This document shows, one piece after another, positions 1 through 11,302 of a stretch of 64,000 bases of DNA. This stretch comes from Cladocopium goreaui (lineage: Eukaryota; Sar; Dinophyceae; Suessiales; Symbiodiniaceae). The stretch covers positions 839,001 through 903,000 of the forward strand of contig CAMXCT020006567.1 in assembly GCA_947184155.2 (NCBI GenBank), read 5' to 3'. Below the pieces are notes generated by a model. The model searched no databases. It saw only the letters and a program-made list of their open reading frames with translations, and had not been told where the DNA came from. The position numbers and the translations under genes were made by a program. The number at the start of each line of letters is the position of its first letter. Positions within the stretch are counted from its first letter, which is position 1.

Positions 1-297
1 TTTCATGTAATTTCAAGGTATGGGGTCAGATTTGAGACCATTTAGTTGCTTTTGTCGCCTAAAGATTCCATCATGCCCCAGTACTAGAACATCGAATGCA
101 AAAAATGAAAGCTCTTTGCTAGCGTTTATTTCTAATTTGGCAGGGTGAGGAATGGGAGAACTGACCAAAATATGGGGATATGGCCATCATGAAACTATGG
201 GAATGGGACATTTTGAGTCTTGGGTACCGCTGGACCCATGTTTTTGTTTGGTCTTTTTAAGGATCAATGAACACTCAATCAACTAACTCATCAATGT

Positions 298-391
298 ATA
301 CCCTCTGGTTATTTAACATAGCTATTGAAAATGGCCATTTATAGTGGATTTACCCATTAATAGCATGGTTATGTAAACGTTTACCAGAGGG
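298..391. repeat. Short inverted-repeat (MITE-like) block
   Basis: TACCCTCTGGT at 298-308 is inverted at 381-391 (ACCAGAGGGTA), enclosing about 70 bp with a weak internal palindrome. It is present in copy B near 55519-55632 in a slightly different length. The short arms make this a tentative miniature element. Confidence 0.4.
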
Positions 392-1405
392 TAACATTAA
401 AATTGTGGGTAGACTATTAAAAATCTTAAGCCAACCTTTCTTGGGATGATCATTGTCAGCAGCCATCACAATTCCTCCATGGCAGCCGTTCGGCTGGGAA
501 TAACTTCCAGCGGCTGCAATGATGACACCGGGCTGGGCAATCCCAGTAGATATCTCCAAATGTCATAGTGAAGATTTTGTCGATTGTATATCCAACTACA
601 TCATATTATCTTCCAGTATATCCCATGAATTCTCATGGTCTCCCTATGAGTTTGCTGGTTTCTCGGACACAGAAAAACAGGAAGGAAAATGATGAAAATC
701 CATGGCCCCATGGCTTCGCCAGATTCGAAAAAAACTTATTTTGCGTGTCATATTTCGTCGTCTTAGTAGAGCATTTATCATGATTCAGAATCATGATACA
801 TGCTCATGATTATTGTTACATATCTGGAACAGTTGTTGACTTACTACTGCGATGATAAAAACAGAGTAGAACATTGTTGCGCAAACAGATTGTGCAAATA
901 AATTCAAATAATTTCTCCAGACACCAGAATTTATGGTTGCAAACTTTACCTCCCCCTGAGTGCTGGCCACGTTCTGTGGAGGTAAAGTGGTATATGGGAT
1001 CCCATATTAATATATATATATAATATATATATTATAATATTTATATATATACATATATATATATATGTATCGGCTCCACAGTTTTGTGACAAGTTGGTCC
1101 GAAAATCGCGAACATCACTGGTACAAGGACAGCCACGCTGGCCATTTGCGGTTTCACTGTGAACTTTGCATACGGCTGCTGGACAATGAAAGGGGGAGGC
1201 AGGAGCAGGAGTCGGAGTAGGATTAGGATCATCATCATCATCATCCATCATTATCATGATCATGATCATGATCATCATCACTATCCATCATCACGATCAC
1301 CACCATCACGATCATCGTCACCATCTTCCTTTAGGTACTATCAGTAAGTTTTGCCAGTACTTTTACTATGTTATCATTGTCCACTTATTGGACACACATC
1401 CTGAG

Positions 1406-1467
1406 GCTGGGGCCCCATGGCATGGGTCTACTGTGCCGAGATGTTTCCGCAGAAGCACCGGACCAAG
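1406..1467 (+). CDS. Transporter exon, copy A (AEMFPxKHRTK motif)
   Basis: 62-nt exon: two bases completing a codon, then [20 protein letters not shown]. This is the well known segment before the cytoplasmic loop in sugar porters. The copy B exon at 56771-56832 differs by one amino acid (GPV instead of GPM). The acceptor is ...CTGAG and the donor is AAG/GTGTGC. Confidence 0.8.
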
Positions 1468-2342
1468 GTGTGCCGATTCCGCATGGTGTTCGGAGCGGTG
1501 ATTTCGGGGAGGAATTGGAACGAAAATAGGGAGATTCACCAATAAAAACAATATGGGAATCTCCTTATTTTCGTTCCAATATTGGTGAAATCTGCCAATA
1601 TAAAATTTGCCAATATAGGAATTCACCTATTTCCCATATTGTGGGTTCATAACACCTTGAAGATTTAACACGGTGTTTAAACACACAATATGGGAAATTT
1701 GCCAAACTGAGAATGGATTTGAAGGGCTATGACCTGGAAAAGAAGGTATTTGATAGGAAATACTTCACCTATTTGACTTTTGATCTGAAACTTGGGTTTG
1801 CCCATGGGATATGTACTCCCACCTTACATGGCAATTTTAAAGAGAAAAATGAGGTTCCAAACCATCAAATTACCGCTTCAGACATTCCTGCAGAGTGGCT
1901 ATGTTGAACGGATGAACCAAAAATGGCTTTGTGAGACTGTTAGAATTGGGCCCCAATTCTGAACATGATGTTCATTGTTTTCCAAACCATGGGATGCAAT
2001 GGGAGCCCACAGTTTGATGGGTTTAAGCATCGGTTTTTGCTCATAAATTTGGTTCAGCATCTAGCCGAAGATCTTGGGAAGGAGACTCCCCCTTCCACCT
2101 TTTTCATGCAGTCAGTGGATTCTTTGTTGGCATCCATGACAAGGATATACAAGGATGTATATAATAGCCGTGTGTACAGTCCCGAAAACAATGTATATAC
2201 ATGTTGGGCCATATCAAAATGATGGTCAACAACTAGGGACCATTTTTTTCACGAATTTCATGCATTTATAATCCCATCCCCCCAATATTAAACACCCCCC
2301 AGAAACCATGGTCTAAACTTGGACTAGACTAGATAGCGATGT
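1468..2342 (+). other. Intron sequence, copy A
   Basis: Non-coding intron of the transporter. It starts with an inverted-repeat block (1514-1580) followed by several degenerate CCAATAT/ATATTGG units to about 1710. I see no conserved frame in the rest. The same sequence is in copy B at 56833-57706. Confidence 0.7.
1514..1580. repeat. Inverted repeat (24-bp arms)
   Basis: Arms 1514-1537 and 1557-1580 are reverse complements with one mismatch and a 19-bp loop. In copy B the arms (56879-56902 and 56922-56945) are perfect. Further CCAATAT/ATATTGG units follow. It looks like a foldback miniature element sitting 46 bp after a transporter exon. Confidence 0.75.
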
Positions 2343-2349
2343 TTTAGGA
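2343..2349 (+). repeat. Target-site duplication of DNA transposon (left)
   Basis: TTTAGGA, repeated at 11857-11863. The empty site in copy B reads TTTAGAA. This gives a 7-bp duplication, or a degenerate 8-bp one counting the preceding T/C. Confidence 0.85.
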
Positions 2350-2376
2350 CGCGTCGGGCGGATAGATACCCGCGCG
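2350..2376 (+). repeat. Left terminal inverted repeat
   Basis: CGCGTCGGGCGGATAGATAC then CCGCGCG. It matches the reverse complement of 11830-11856 except for the first base and a few transitions. It also folds on itself (CGCG...CGGG with CCCG...CGCG). Confidence 0.85.
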
Positions 2377-3372
2377 TTATTTGAAGGGTCATGCGTATAT
2401 CATCCTGGTATTTACAGTATTCTCATGTTTCATGGTTTTTTGAGGCCTTCACGAACTAACTTTGTTTTCCATCAAATGACAAGAGAGTTGTGGAATTACG
2501 AATGTTTGGTGCTTTTCCGTGTTATTGATAGCCATGTGATAAGATCATTGGGGGACATGTTGCAGCACCTATGCCTCGAATCAGAAGATGTTTTGGTTGC
2601 GGTGCCAAAGGGCATCGAATAGAACGATGTCCGACGCAGGCAGGCGCTGAGATCAGGAAACTTCGAAAACTGGTGAGAACTCAACAGGCCATTTCGAAAC
2701 CTGGTAGAGACATAAGACCTCAAGAATAGACAGGTACTCAAACATGCAACCAAAGAGTACACAAAAAAGAGAACGAAGATATGTGCCGAATCTGGTCGAA
2801 CCTCTAGAGAGCCTGCAGAAAAGGAGATGACTCTGCGTGTGAAAAAAGCCTTGCGAAGCCTCGGGACATCTTGGGATGTGTTACTTGCTTTGGGATTTTG
2901 CCGAAAACCTATGGCGTGTTTGTCCTGCGGGGCCAAGAAGTTGGAGGCACCATGCGAGGTTGAGAGGGGTGGCAATGGTGTAGTCAATTTGATAGTTCGC
3001 TGCGGGGAGCGTTGCTGTCGAAGTGAAACCAATGTCATCCACTATGGGCCTTTTCTTTTTTTGCGGATGAATCCGCAGGAGCTGCTGGAAGTTTTGCAAT
3101 GCTATGCGACTTTGCCTCGTGACCAACAACCATGTGCTCGGCCCATCCATAGGATGACTGGTTTGGGGAGGCATCGCATTGCTAGTGTGTGTTCCACTTT
3201 GCGTGCCATCGAAGCGAAGGCAGGCAGAGAGAGCAGCAAAAATGTATTGTTGGAGGGAGACATCGAAGGAGATGCTACATCACTGAGAAAGACATTTATT
3301 GCGGGACGCAACAAACATTATGTCGATTTGGTTCAGAAAATTCGCCGCAAGCATCCGCCTGTGAAAGGGCAA

Positions 3373-3388
3373 CCGGAAGTGTATCGGA
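3373..3388 (+). repeat. 16-bp target-site duplication of the LINE (left)
   Basis: CCGGAAGTGTATCGGA, repeated exactly at 11430-11445. The length is typical for target-primed reverse transcription. Confidence 0.95.
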
Positions 3389-3482
3389 AAAAATAATGTT
3401 GTGATAGTGCTGGAGGCCCTGATACACAATGAGGTAGTCGCACCACCGCATTGCATCCCATCCAGCACCGAACTGAGTTACC

Positions 3483-6400
3483 TCAGTTGTCTGTGCCAGT
3501 CGGCACAGCATGGCTTTCGCCATGTCGAGCCAGCCACAGTTGACTGATCACATTGGCCATATGGTTGAGAATTTTCCAAGATTCATCTTCCTGCACATTG
3601 CGCTCCGGCCAGCCAAAACGGGCTTGAAGATAATTTGTTGGTTTGGTGATTTCCCCATGATGTGAAGGACAATCCCAAAAAACGTGGGGCAGTGTTGCAA
3701 AGGATTCGCTGCACCAAGGACATTCACTTGAGTCTCCGCGACTGCGAGACAGCCAGGCCGGCGAGACCACACTTCCTAACAGCACCGCACGGTGGGGAGC
3801 GGAAGCAGTTTCAAGGACATGACGTGCCCAGTTGAGATCAATACGAAGCATCTGGCGCTCAATGTTTTCGGTGGATTCCGTCTCTCTCCAGAGACGGGCT
3901 TCATGACGTTGGCCTTGAAGCCAATCTTGCAAGCACTGCAATCGCCACTGCTGGCGAAGGAGATGGCATTCAGGGTCATGAAAGGTTTTGTTTTCTGCTG
4001 CATCCAGAGTGAGGGAAACGCGGCTAGTGTTTGTCCAGCACCATTCTCGGACTTCAGTCCAGTTGTCGTCAGCCAGGTAATTGCGCAGCAAGTTGGTGCT
4101 GGTCCAGGCACGATTGGTCCAAGTGACTGACTTCTGCTTCTTCAGGCGTCCGAGGCGCCGGAAAAGCCTTTGTTTGATGACACACAAGGGATGAGTGGTT
4201 CCACCATAGACAACTTTGCGGATGTCACTATTGGCCATGACATTGGTGTGCAAAGCGCGAGTCAAGGCTTTGTGAAGGTGGTCGGCTTGCGACACACCCA
4301 GCCGTAAACAACGGCAGGAAGAACCAAAGCTTTATAAACTGCCAACTTGTTGGGCCAAGGTAATGGCAGGCATGCCAGCAGTTTGGTGCGTCGCTTGGCT
4401 TTGTCAATACGTTTGATTTCTGTCTCTGAGTTTCTCCGGCGTTCAAGGGTCAAGGTGATGCCCAGTATTGTGGTTTCAGCTTGGCCAGTCCACTCGGCCC
4501 GGAGGTCTGCGAGTTGATTTTGTTTCTGTTTGGTACGGGCTACGGCCTGTATTTTGTTGGTATTTTCGAGTAAGTTGGTCATAGTACTCCATCGCAACCA
4601 TGCATCAGCTCGGTCGAGCAATCGAGGAATATTGCTGTCGCACAAGCTACGATCGTCCATATAAATGGTGGTGTGCGATTTGTTCAAATCACTTTTGGTG
4701 TGTCCTTGTCGCAAGAGATCTTTTTCAACATGACTATGTCCGCTCAGCATCCAGCAGCTGAGAACGAGCGGAGCAAAAGGGCAACCTTGCGGCGTACAGT
4801 TGCTAACTAGCACTTCATCGTGAAAGGAGGACCCATACTGGACAAGTCGACGAGTGTTCCAGACCTGCTGCAGCAGACTAGTGAAGGATTCTGGCACGCC
4901 AATGCGGTGCAGAAATTGGGACGTGATGGTGGCCCTCATGCGGTCAAAGGCTTGCTTATAATCGAGGCTGACGACCCCTGCATCTGAAAGAATCATTCTG
5001 TCTTGCAACAGGCTAAAAGCTTCCTCAGTACCGTGGTGACCGTGGATTCCATTGAGGCATGTTGGGAGAGTGTCTGCAAAGCGCATGGCACTGATGCTAT
5101 GCGTCCACGCACTGGACCAGCATCGCCAGAATATACTCAAGATTGTGATTGGTCTCGATTTCATGGTTTTTGATCTTTCCTGGCTTTTGGAGACTGGTCA
5201 TTTTGCCATATTGTAACAGGGACGGAATTTGTTTGGCAGTCCCCCATCTACAGGCAAGCTTATAAAGGTCCGATATGGCATCATCTGGCAAATATCGAAT
5301 TTCATCTGAGCTCCAACTATCAACTCCTGCACTGCCTTGGCAAGAGCGAACAGCACTGTGGAGCTGCCAGTAGTTCGGTGGTTCCCAAGTCTGTCGGCAA
5401 GCTTGGGGAAAATGCTCCGCTAGCATTTGTGCAACATCTTCCTCTGAAAGGGGATTTTGCGCTTGAGTTTCAGCTTGGTCTTGCCACAGCTTTTTCCAGA
5501 AACGGTGAACAAACTGCGCTGCTTCGGCATCAGTTTTAGCTGTCTGTCCATCTAGAGAAACATTGGCTTGGGCAGCTTTTTGCTCTTTCCTTTGGATCCA
5601 TTTGCTGATGGCGGTTATATTGCCAGTCTGGTATCTTGCTTTCCACTGTCGCAATCTCAATTGTGTATTATCATGCTCTTGGCGGAGTCGATCAGCATTG
5701 GTGTCTTGGATATCCCTTTTGATTTTGTGCAAGATATTGACAAGACTGAGGTCTCTGGGAGTGACTTCGGCTTTCCACAATTTCCTGAATAGATTTCGAG
5801 TGTTCTCAGGGCATTCGTTGAGGAGATGCCTTTGATTATTCACATCTTTGTGGATCAATCTCTGCAATTCATACAGTCTGGCTAAGCGGCGCGCATGCTT
5901 CAGTACGGATTGGCTGCTTAGCTGGTGACCGGAGTTATGAATGGTTTGATTGACTTTTTGAAATTTGGGGGCTGCAGTGCCTTTGCCATTTTTGCGTCCG
6001 GTCTGGTTAAGTTTGTGCTTAAGTTCTTTTTCATTTTCTGGAGCGGCAATAAGGCTGGCACTGATTTTTGTGGCAGTTTGATAAACTTTGCTGAGCAAAT
6101 TCATATACTGTTTCCATTCTAGGTCCACTTTGATCTCAAGTGGGCTCAATTTTTGGAGGTACGTCGCTTCTTCATCCTGTTTGTGAAGGCACCAAGCTTC
6201 GCACAACTTTTTGCTCCATTCACTGTCTGAAAGGAAGCTCGGCTTGGTCCAGCGCGGCTGAGGAGCTAAGCGATAATGTTGAGCGGGGGCAGTTTTGGGC
6301 TGAGCAGGAACACTGATGGCGATATGATCACTGATATGATAATCTGTCAGCAGTTCAGGATTTCCGAACAGACTGGGAGAATTGGACATGCACCAGTCTA

Positions 6401-7001
6401 TCTCTGATTGGCCTTCCCACCTGGTGAGTCTTCCGGTGCCCAATACCACTCCACCGTGGGTGGCTCCACTAGCTTTGAAATGGCTGTCTTGAGGATTTTC
6501 GTTGTGATCTCCGGCTGCAAACCATGGTACATGTTCGAGTTTGTGAGCAACAAGAGTTTCAAGGAAAGCTTGCGCATGGCTTTGTTGTCGGTTGGGAGCT
6601 GCGTACGAATTAATGCAAACAATTCCTTCGATGCAACATGTCAGCAAATTGCCTTCGGTGTCTGGCAATTTGTGCTGTCGGAGTTTAGCTGGGATCAGTG
6701 TGGTGACCCCTCCTACCTTTCGGCCGGCTTGGTAGCCACTGCTGTTATGCTAAACTTTGAGATGACTTTTCTTGGCGCTTAATTGCCTAGCAAATTCGGC
6801 TTCTGTGAAAGGCGTATCTTGCAACATCAGGACACAGTTCTGCCATGTTTCAAGTGCTCGCCATGCACCTGGAACACCTGCAACGTTGATAGTGACAATA
6901 TTGAAATGCACCGCCTGCCTGGGTTGGATGTTGGGTCCCGGATGCGGTTCAATTCCTTCTTCGATCAATCTGCCAAATTTGGCATCAGAAAGTTCTTTGT
7001 C
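3483..7001 (-). pseudogene. LINE second frame: APE endonuclease and reverse transcriptase (broken)
   Basis: Reading starts near 7001 in a frame different from the first. It opens with LIEEGIEPHPGP, resembling 2A/NPGP peptides found upstream of endonuclease in several LINEs. The APE endonuclease covers about 6930-6270 with MLQDT (usually LQE), NSYAAP, AAGDHNENP, SEIDW and ISDH. The reverse transcriptase covers about 5160-4400 with LDYKQAFDRM (motif A), TPQGCPFAPL (motif B) and IYMDD (motif C; LINEs more often have F/YADD). A C-terminal CCHC-like motif CPWC...H...C lies near 3690-3750. One in-frame stop lies in the endonuclease at 6750 and the frame changes on both sides of the RT (between 5097 and 5164, and between 4262 and 4295). 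No ribonuclease H could be recognised with confidence. Confidence 0.9.
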
Positions 7002-10000
7002 TTAGTTCTGCAGCTTATTTTTGATTGCAGGTCCTGCATTTTTGGTGAAAAACTCGGTGGCTGTGGCAACTGTGGTTTGCCATTTTTCTGCAAGCAGTTC
7101 CTTTGTTTTTTCGGGTAAGTCAAAGAAACTTTTTGGCCATCTGTAGGGTTTACATTCACATCTGAAGGTACTATAGGGCCCAAATCTCCAACACTGGGTA
7201 CAGGTGTAGACAGCATTGCCGGCCGTCCCTCGGGGGTCCGAGTGCCTGGTTCGGGCTGAAAGGAAACGAGCTGGTGACCGCAGCGCTTCAAATCGCGATT
7301 ATCTGCGTGTCTTTTGGTCCAACTGATGGATCGTTTGGCATTTCCTTCTATCATTTGCGGTTGAGAACCTGGCAGTTCTCGCATATTCTTGGCTCTTTGC
7401 TTGAGAATGGCACTGACGGATGTGTCTTCATTGGGATGGTCGGTTTTCCAATGAAGTTGGATGGATTTGTGCCTTTGCTTTTGGCCTGTGCAAGCTGGGA
7501 GACCTTTAAAGCACCATGGACATTCCCATTCTCGGCTTTCTTTGGGAATCTCATGGCTAGCGACAATGGGCTGCAATTTGAATCTGCAAAATTTGTCTGC
7601 ATCTGTTTTGACATGGTGGGGGTGTCGACACTTGAGATGATTATTCCGCTTATAGTTCATGGATCTGCGATCAGTGGCAACAATTTTGATGTGACAAAGA
7701 CGACGCGTCCAACAAAGCTCTTCTGATTGAGGGGGAGGCTCTGGATCTGACCATTGATTGACCTTTTGTTTTCCGTAAAGTCGCTTACGCTTGGTCGGCG
7801 GAGAATCAGGCATGCTGATGACACTTTCGGCTTGATTGATACTGTCCGGTTTCTCTTTCACCAAACTACGTGACAGCTGCAATGGTGATCCAATGGTTCT
7901 TGAGCAGGTGTCAGGTCTCTGATCGACAATTTGTGCCGTGAGTGGATTTCTTTTCAAGATGACATTTTCGCTGTCTTCAGGCTTTGTGGATGTGGATCGA
8001 TATGTATGCACACTGTGACAGCTGGCTGCTTCGGAGTCAGCTGTTGTCTTGGCTTTTGGCGTCACTGGAGGTCTGAAATGACTACTGGACGCTTGTTCAG
8101 ATTCAACATAGGTGTGTATACTGGAAGGAGTTCCAGGTGAATTGAGCGGTGCACGGCCGCTGCTGTTAGGACTGACTGGCTGTTGACGAATGGCTTTAGA
8201 TTGGCGGTGTTTTCCGGCACCTGTGAGATCGATAATGATAGTAGCCAGATCAGCTGCCGTCTTCATGAGCCACGGTTTAGGCATACGCTGATTCTTGGGA
8301 GCATGCAAAGCTTTATAGTGGCATCCTTCGAGCACCAGTGACAATGGTTTCTCTTTTTGCCGAAGTCCCGCAATGCCATCGGTGCTGAATTTTGGTGCGA
8401 AGGTATAACGATCCCAGGCGGAGGTGTCAGGATTCTTCTTCCATATTGATAGTGCAAGACCATATTTTTCGGCTAGGCAGTGAATTGCAAGTCCGTCTGC
8501 CCATGTTGCTTGAAGTTCCTGTTGGTCCAGCCATTCATCAATATTTTCAGCTCTTTTTTTGTTACTTTTCTTGTTGGCTGCGTCTTGCACGTCGGGTGCA
8601 AACCATTCTTTGAGTCTTTCTTTGTGCTTTCGAGCATGAGCTACTGTGGCCAGCCGAAGTTCTGCCGCTTCGACTCTTGCCTCATCGCTTGTCAGCGTTC
8701 TGTCATTTTTGGCAACAGCTCGGGCTCCAGCGCAGGCGCGATAGAAACAATCGCCGTTGCCCTCTAAGTCTTGCAAAGTCCATTGTTGAGCCAAGGCGTC
8801 ATCAGGGTTCAATGGGATGCTGGAAGGAGAGCAATAATAAGATTGCTTATGAGGCATGCTTGAAGTGGCGACAGGTGTTCGCATGTCTTGATCTGCATCT
8901 TCTTGTGACTGCGTGTCCAATTGAGTAACTTTGACTGGACTTCTGCTGCGATCGCGCTTTGACCCTGCTTTTGATTCAGGTTCCGAGAGGCCCTCATTTG
9001 CTTTAACTGGCTTGGCAATTGGATTGCTGCCTTGCCATGTATTTCTCACGGGTCTCATGTAATCAGCGAGTTTCGGAGCGGTTGGAGCAACAATCAGAGA
9101 AATGGTTTCTGAATCACTGATCTTGTAGTGGTAGGCATCTTTGTCAGCCATTGGAGCAATAGCTTTCAATCTCCATTCAGGCTTGTATTTAACTTTGTGG
9201 AAATCTGCCACTTCTGTCCAGCTGAGGCTTTCGAGAAACTGTTGGATTTCTTCCATGTGCCATGAGCGCGGCACGCCACGGGCAATGTATTGTTGGGATT
9301 TCTTTTTAGCAGCTTCTTCGGTAGTTTGGGAGAGTCCCAATGTGTGAATGGTGCTGCTTTTTCTGTAATACAAACCTTCTTGACGCTCTTTTGCGATTTT
9401 GAGACATCTGTTGAGGTAAGCGTCTGCTGTTTCACTTGGCTGGCGAGTAAGCCATGTGATTGCTCTTCTTGTCGGAATTTTATCCTGGATGTTGGCGAAA
9501 ATTCCTCGAGTTCCACTTTTTGCCACCAGCAATTTGGCCATGCTGGTGGGTAAATTTAAGAATCCAGTGAGCAATTGCTTTTTGTTGTGTGTGTTTTCAG
9601 CCCAATTTCCTCCGATCAGAGCTGATGCTTTCACGTCAGGGCTCCACTGCGCAACTTCAGCAACGATCAGGCGTGGCTTGTCTTTTCCATCAATGAAGTG
9701 CTGACGGAATTCTTCAGGAGCTGCAATTCTCACTGTGACTCTGTCGATTTTTGGCAGCGTCTGCGGTTGGACCGTGATGGTTGGTTTGATCCAGATAGCT
9801 TGATTGGCATCCCCAAGTGCAAAAAGTGCAACTTCCTCGACCTTGAAGATGGCGTTGTTTCTGAGAACCCTGATCCTAGCTGGGGTAGCTCCGGGCATAC
9901 TCTTGGCGGGGCCTGTCAGGAGCAGTGTGTAGCCTCCTTGGGATCCGAAGGCTTTCCAGCTGGAAACAAGTTGTTTAGCTTCAGCAATGGAATTGACTGG

Positions 10001-11302
10001 AGCTATATTGGTGGTGTCATCTGATTCGCCAGCTCTGATTTTTCGCATCAGTTCTTGGGATTCGAGAATCTTTGGAACTTGTGTCCATTCACTGGCGATC
10101 AGGCCTTTGATCGCTGGTGAGCTTGCATTGTGTTTCTTTTGGAATTGATCTGATTTGTTCCATCGGGTCTTTTGTTTCCCAGCTTGGGGAATGTGAGTGA
10201 CATGGTGCTGCTTACTGCTATTACTGTGGGCGTAATAGGATTGCTGACCGGTGTCATCAAAATGATGTTCATGATCATTCGAATCATCATATCCGGCATT
10301 TTTACCAAGGTATGGCTGCAAGATGTGGCTGATTTTGCTGACAATCTCTTGGTCGGAACTGCTTTGAGCGTTTGTGGTGAGAACTGACAAGAGCTGTTCT
10401 CTCAGGTTGGATTGTTTCGTCTGAGACTTCTTGAACCTTTTGTTTGTCTGTGCATTTGCAATGGTATTGGGTTGCCATTGCTGCAAAACGTTGGCTAAGG
10501 CTTGCGCAAGACCATAGTCGTCACTGGCAGCAGTAGTCGCTTTACCACCACCCCAACGTTTGCGTTTTGTGACATGCGTACCATAGGCTCCTCCGGCCAG
10601 CAAGGCGCGTAAGTGAGGTAGGCTTTGCTTTTGCATGGTTTTTGTGTGCATCACCTGTGGTGTGATGCTGCTGGCTTGTTGCAACTGGGAACTTTGCTGG
10701 TCTTCAAGCATGTTCAAGCATTTCCAAAGCAAAGGAAAAACATGTTCATGTGTTGTTTGTGTGCAGTTCTCCCGTGGTGAGGAGTGCTGACATCTTGGCA
10801 TCCAATATGGTGATTGGAGGGCACTGATGTATACTGCTTTTTGTGCTTTTCTAGAGCGTTTGCTATTTTTGGGGTGACCTAGCAACCAAAAGCGCATGCG
10901 TCTGCGTCGAATTTGGCTGGTTTTGCGTCGATGTGAAAGTTTGGCTGCTTTCACGCGTTTCGTACTGCATTTACGTGCGGCGAATGCCACAACGCTTGGT
11001 GATACATGGCTGGTGAAAACCGAATTCAATTTTTTCTTTTGTTTTGTGCATCTGCAATTTTTAGATTTTTTTTGGAGATTGTTTTTCAGCATCCGCTTTT
11101 TGGATGAATTTATGGTACTGGTGCTTACCCAATCCCACCAACAAGCAAAGATTGTGATGGCAAACAGCAATGCAAAATTTCGGAACGGATCATCTGCACT
11201 GATCAGGGATGTCATCGACTGCCAACATGTGAATGCTTTCTCAGAAAATGAAGCACTAAAGTGGTTCAGTTCTGTTGCATCGCAAGGTCGAATCAAACAC
11301 AT
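6965..11302 (-). CDS. LINE first frame: zinc finger and OTU cysteine protease polyprotein
   Basis: The frame is open from 11452 to the stop at 6965 (1495 codons), but codons before 11429 lie in the flanking transposon, so I take the first methionine inside the element (11302). It could start elsewhere. Numbering from 11452: residues 92-109 are hydrophobic, 113-205 are very basic, and an RS-like stretch is at 829-840. An OTU-type domain at about 892-1050 has the Asp-Gly-Asn-Gly-Asp-Cys block (LEGNGDCFYRA, Cys 902) and the His block EGCHYKAL (His 1045). A C2H2-like finger (CPWC...H...H) is at 1311-1339. OTU proteins cleave ubiquitin-like links or process polyproteins; the role here is inferred. 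The second frame follows in another register with almost no gap. Confidence 0.88.
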   Translation of the reverse strand: MCLIRPCDATELNHFSASFSEKAFTCWQSMTSLISADDPFRNFALLFAITIFACWWDWVSTSTINSSKKRMLKNNLQKKSKNCRCTKQKKKLNSVFTSHVSPSVVAFAARKCSTKRVKAAKLSHRRKTSQIRRRRMRFWLLGHPKNSKRSRKAQKAVYISALQSPYWMPRCQHSSPRENCTQTTHEHVFPLLWKCLNMLEDQQSSQLQQASSITPQVMHTKTMQKQSLPHLRALLAGGAYGTHVTKRKRWGGGKATTAASDDYGLAQALANVLQQWQPNTIANAQTNKRFKKSQTKQSNLREQLLSVLTTNAQSSSDQEIVSKISHILQPYLGKNAGYDDSNDHEHHFDDTGQQSYYAHSNSSKQHHVTHIPQAGKQKTRWNKSDQFQKKHNASSPAIKGLIASEWTQVPKILESQELMRKIRAGESDDTTNIAPVNSIAEAKQLVSSWKAFGSQGGYTLLLTGPAKSMPGATPARIRVLRNNAIFKVEEVALFALGDANQAIWIKPTITVQPQTLPKIDRVTVRIAAPEEFRQHFIDGKDKPRLIVAEVAQWSPDVKASALIGGNWAENTHNKKQLLTGFLNLPTSMAKLLVAKSGTRGIFANIQDKIPTRRAITWLTRQPSETADAYLNRCLKIAKERQEGLYYRKSSTIHTLGLSQTTEEAAKKKSQQYIARGVPRSWHMEEIQQFLESLSWTEVADFHKVKYKPEWRLKAIAPMADKDAYHYKISDSETISLIVAPTAPKLADYMRPVRNTWQGSNPIAKPVKANEGLSEPESKAGSKRDRSRSPVKVTQLDTQSQEDADQDMRTPVATSSMPHKQSYYCSPSSIPLNPDDALAQQWTLQDLEGNGDCFYRACAGARAVAKNDRTLTSDEARVEAAELRLATVAHARKHKERLKEWFAPDVQDAANKKSNKKRAENIDEWLDQQELQATWADGLAIHCLAEKYGLALSIWKKNPDTSAWDRYTFAPKFSTDGIAGLRQKEKPLSLVLEGCHYKALHAPKNQRMPKPWLMKTAADLATIIIDLTGAGKHRQSKAIRQQPVSPNSSGRAPLNSPGTPSSIHTYVESEQASSSHFRPPVTPKAKTTADSEAASCHSVHTYRSTSTKPEDSENVILKRNPLTAQIVDQRPDTCSRTIGSPLQLSRSLVKEKPDSINQAESVISMPDSPPTKRKRLYGKQKVNQWSDPEPPPQSEELCWTRRLCHIKIVATDRRSMNYKRNNHLKCRHPHHVKTDADKFCRFKLQPIVASHEIPKESREWECPWCFKGLPACTGQKQRHKSIQLHWKTDHPNEDTSVSAILKQRAKNMRELPGSQPQMIEGNAKRSISWTKRHADNRDLKRCGHQLVSFQPEPGTRTPEGRPAMLSTPVPSVGDLGPIVPSDVNVNPTDGQKVSLTYPKKQRNCLQKNGKPQLPQPPSFSPKMQDLQSKISCRTKTKNFLMPNLAD

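Larger units (their letters stand above)
4..2342 (+). repeat. Segmental duplication, copy A, left part
   Basis: This stretch matches 55208-57706 almost base for base in the same direction, with scattered substitutions, small indels and different TA microsatellite lengths. It carries two sugar-transporter exons (1094-1177 and 1406-1467) and otherwise intron. Homology stops at the target duplication of the inserted transposon and resumes at 11864. The first three bases do not match, so the duplication edge may lie at the window start, but this cannot be judged from so few bases. Confidence 0.95.

Noticed and set aside
946-1347. Open frames rich in Met/Asp or His (and the equivalents at 56290-56710)
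   Set aside because: They are translations of TA and ATC/ATG microsatellites next to a real transporter exon, and shift freely between copies A and B.
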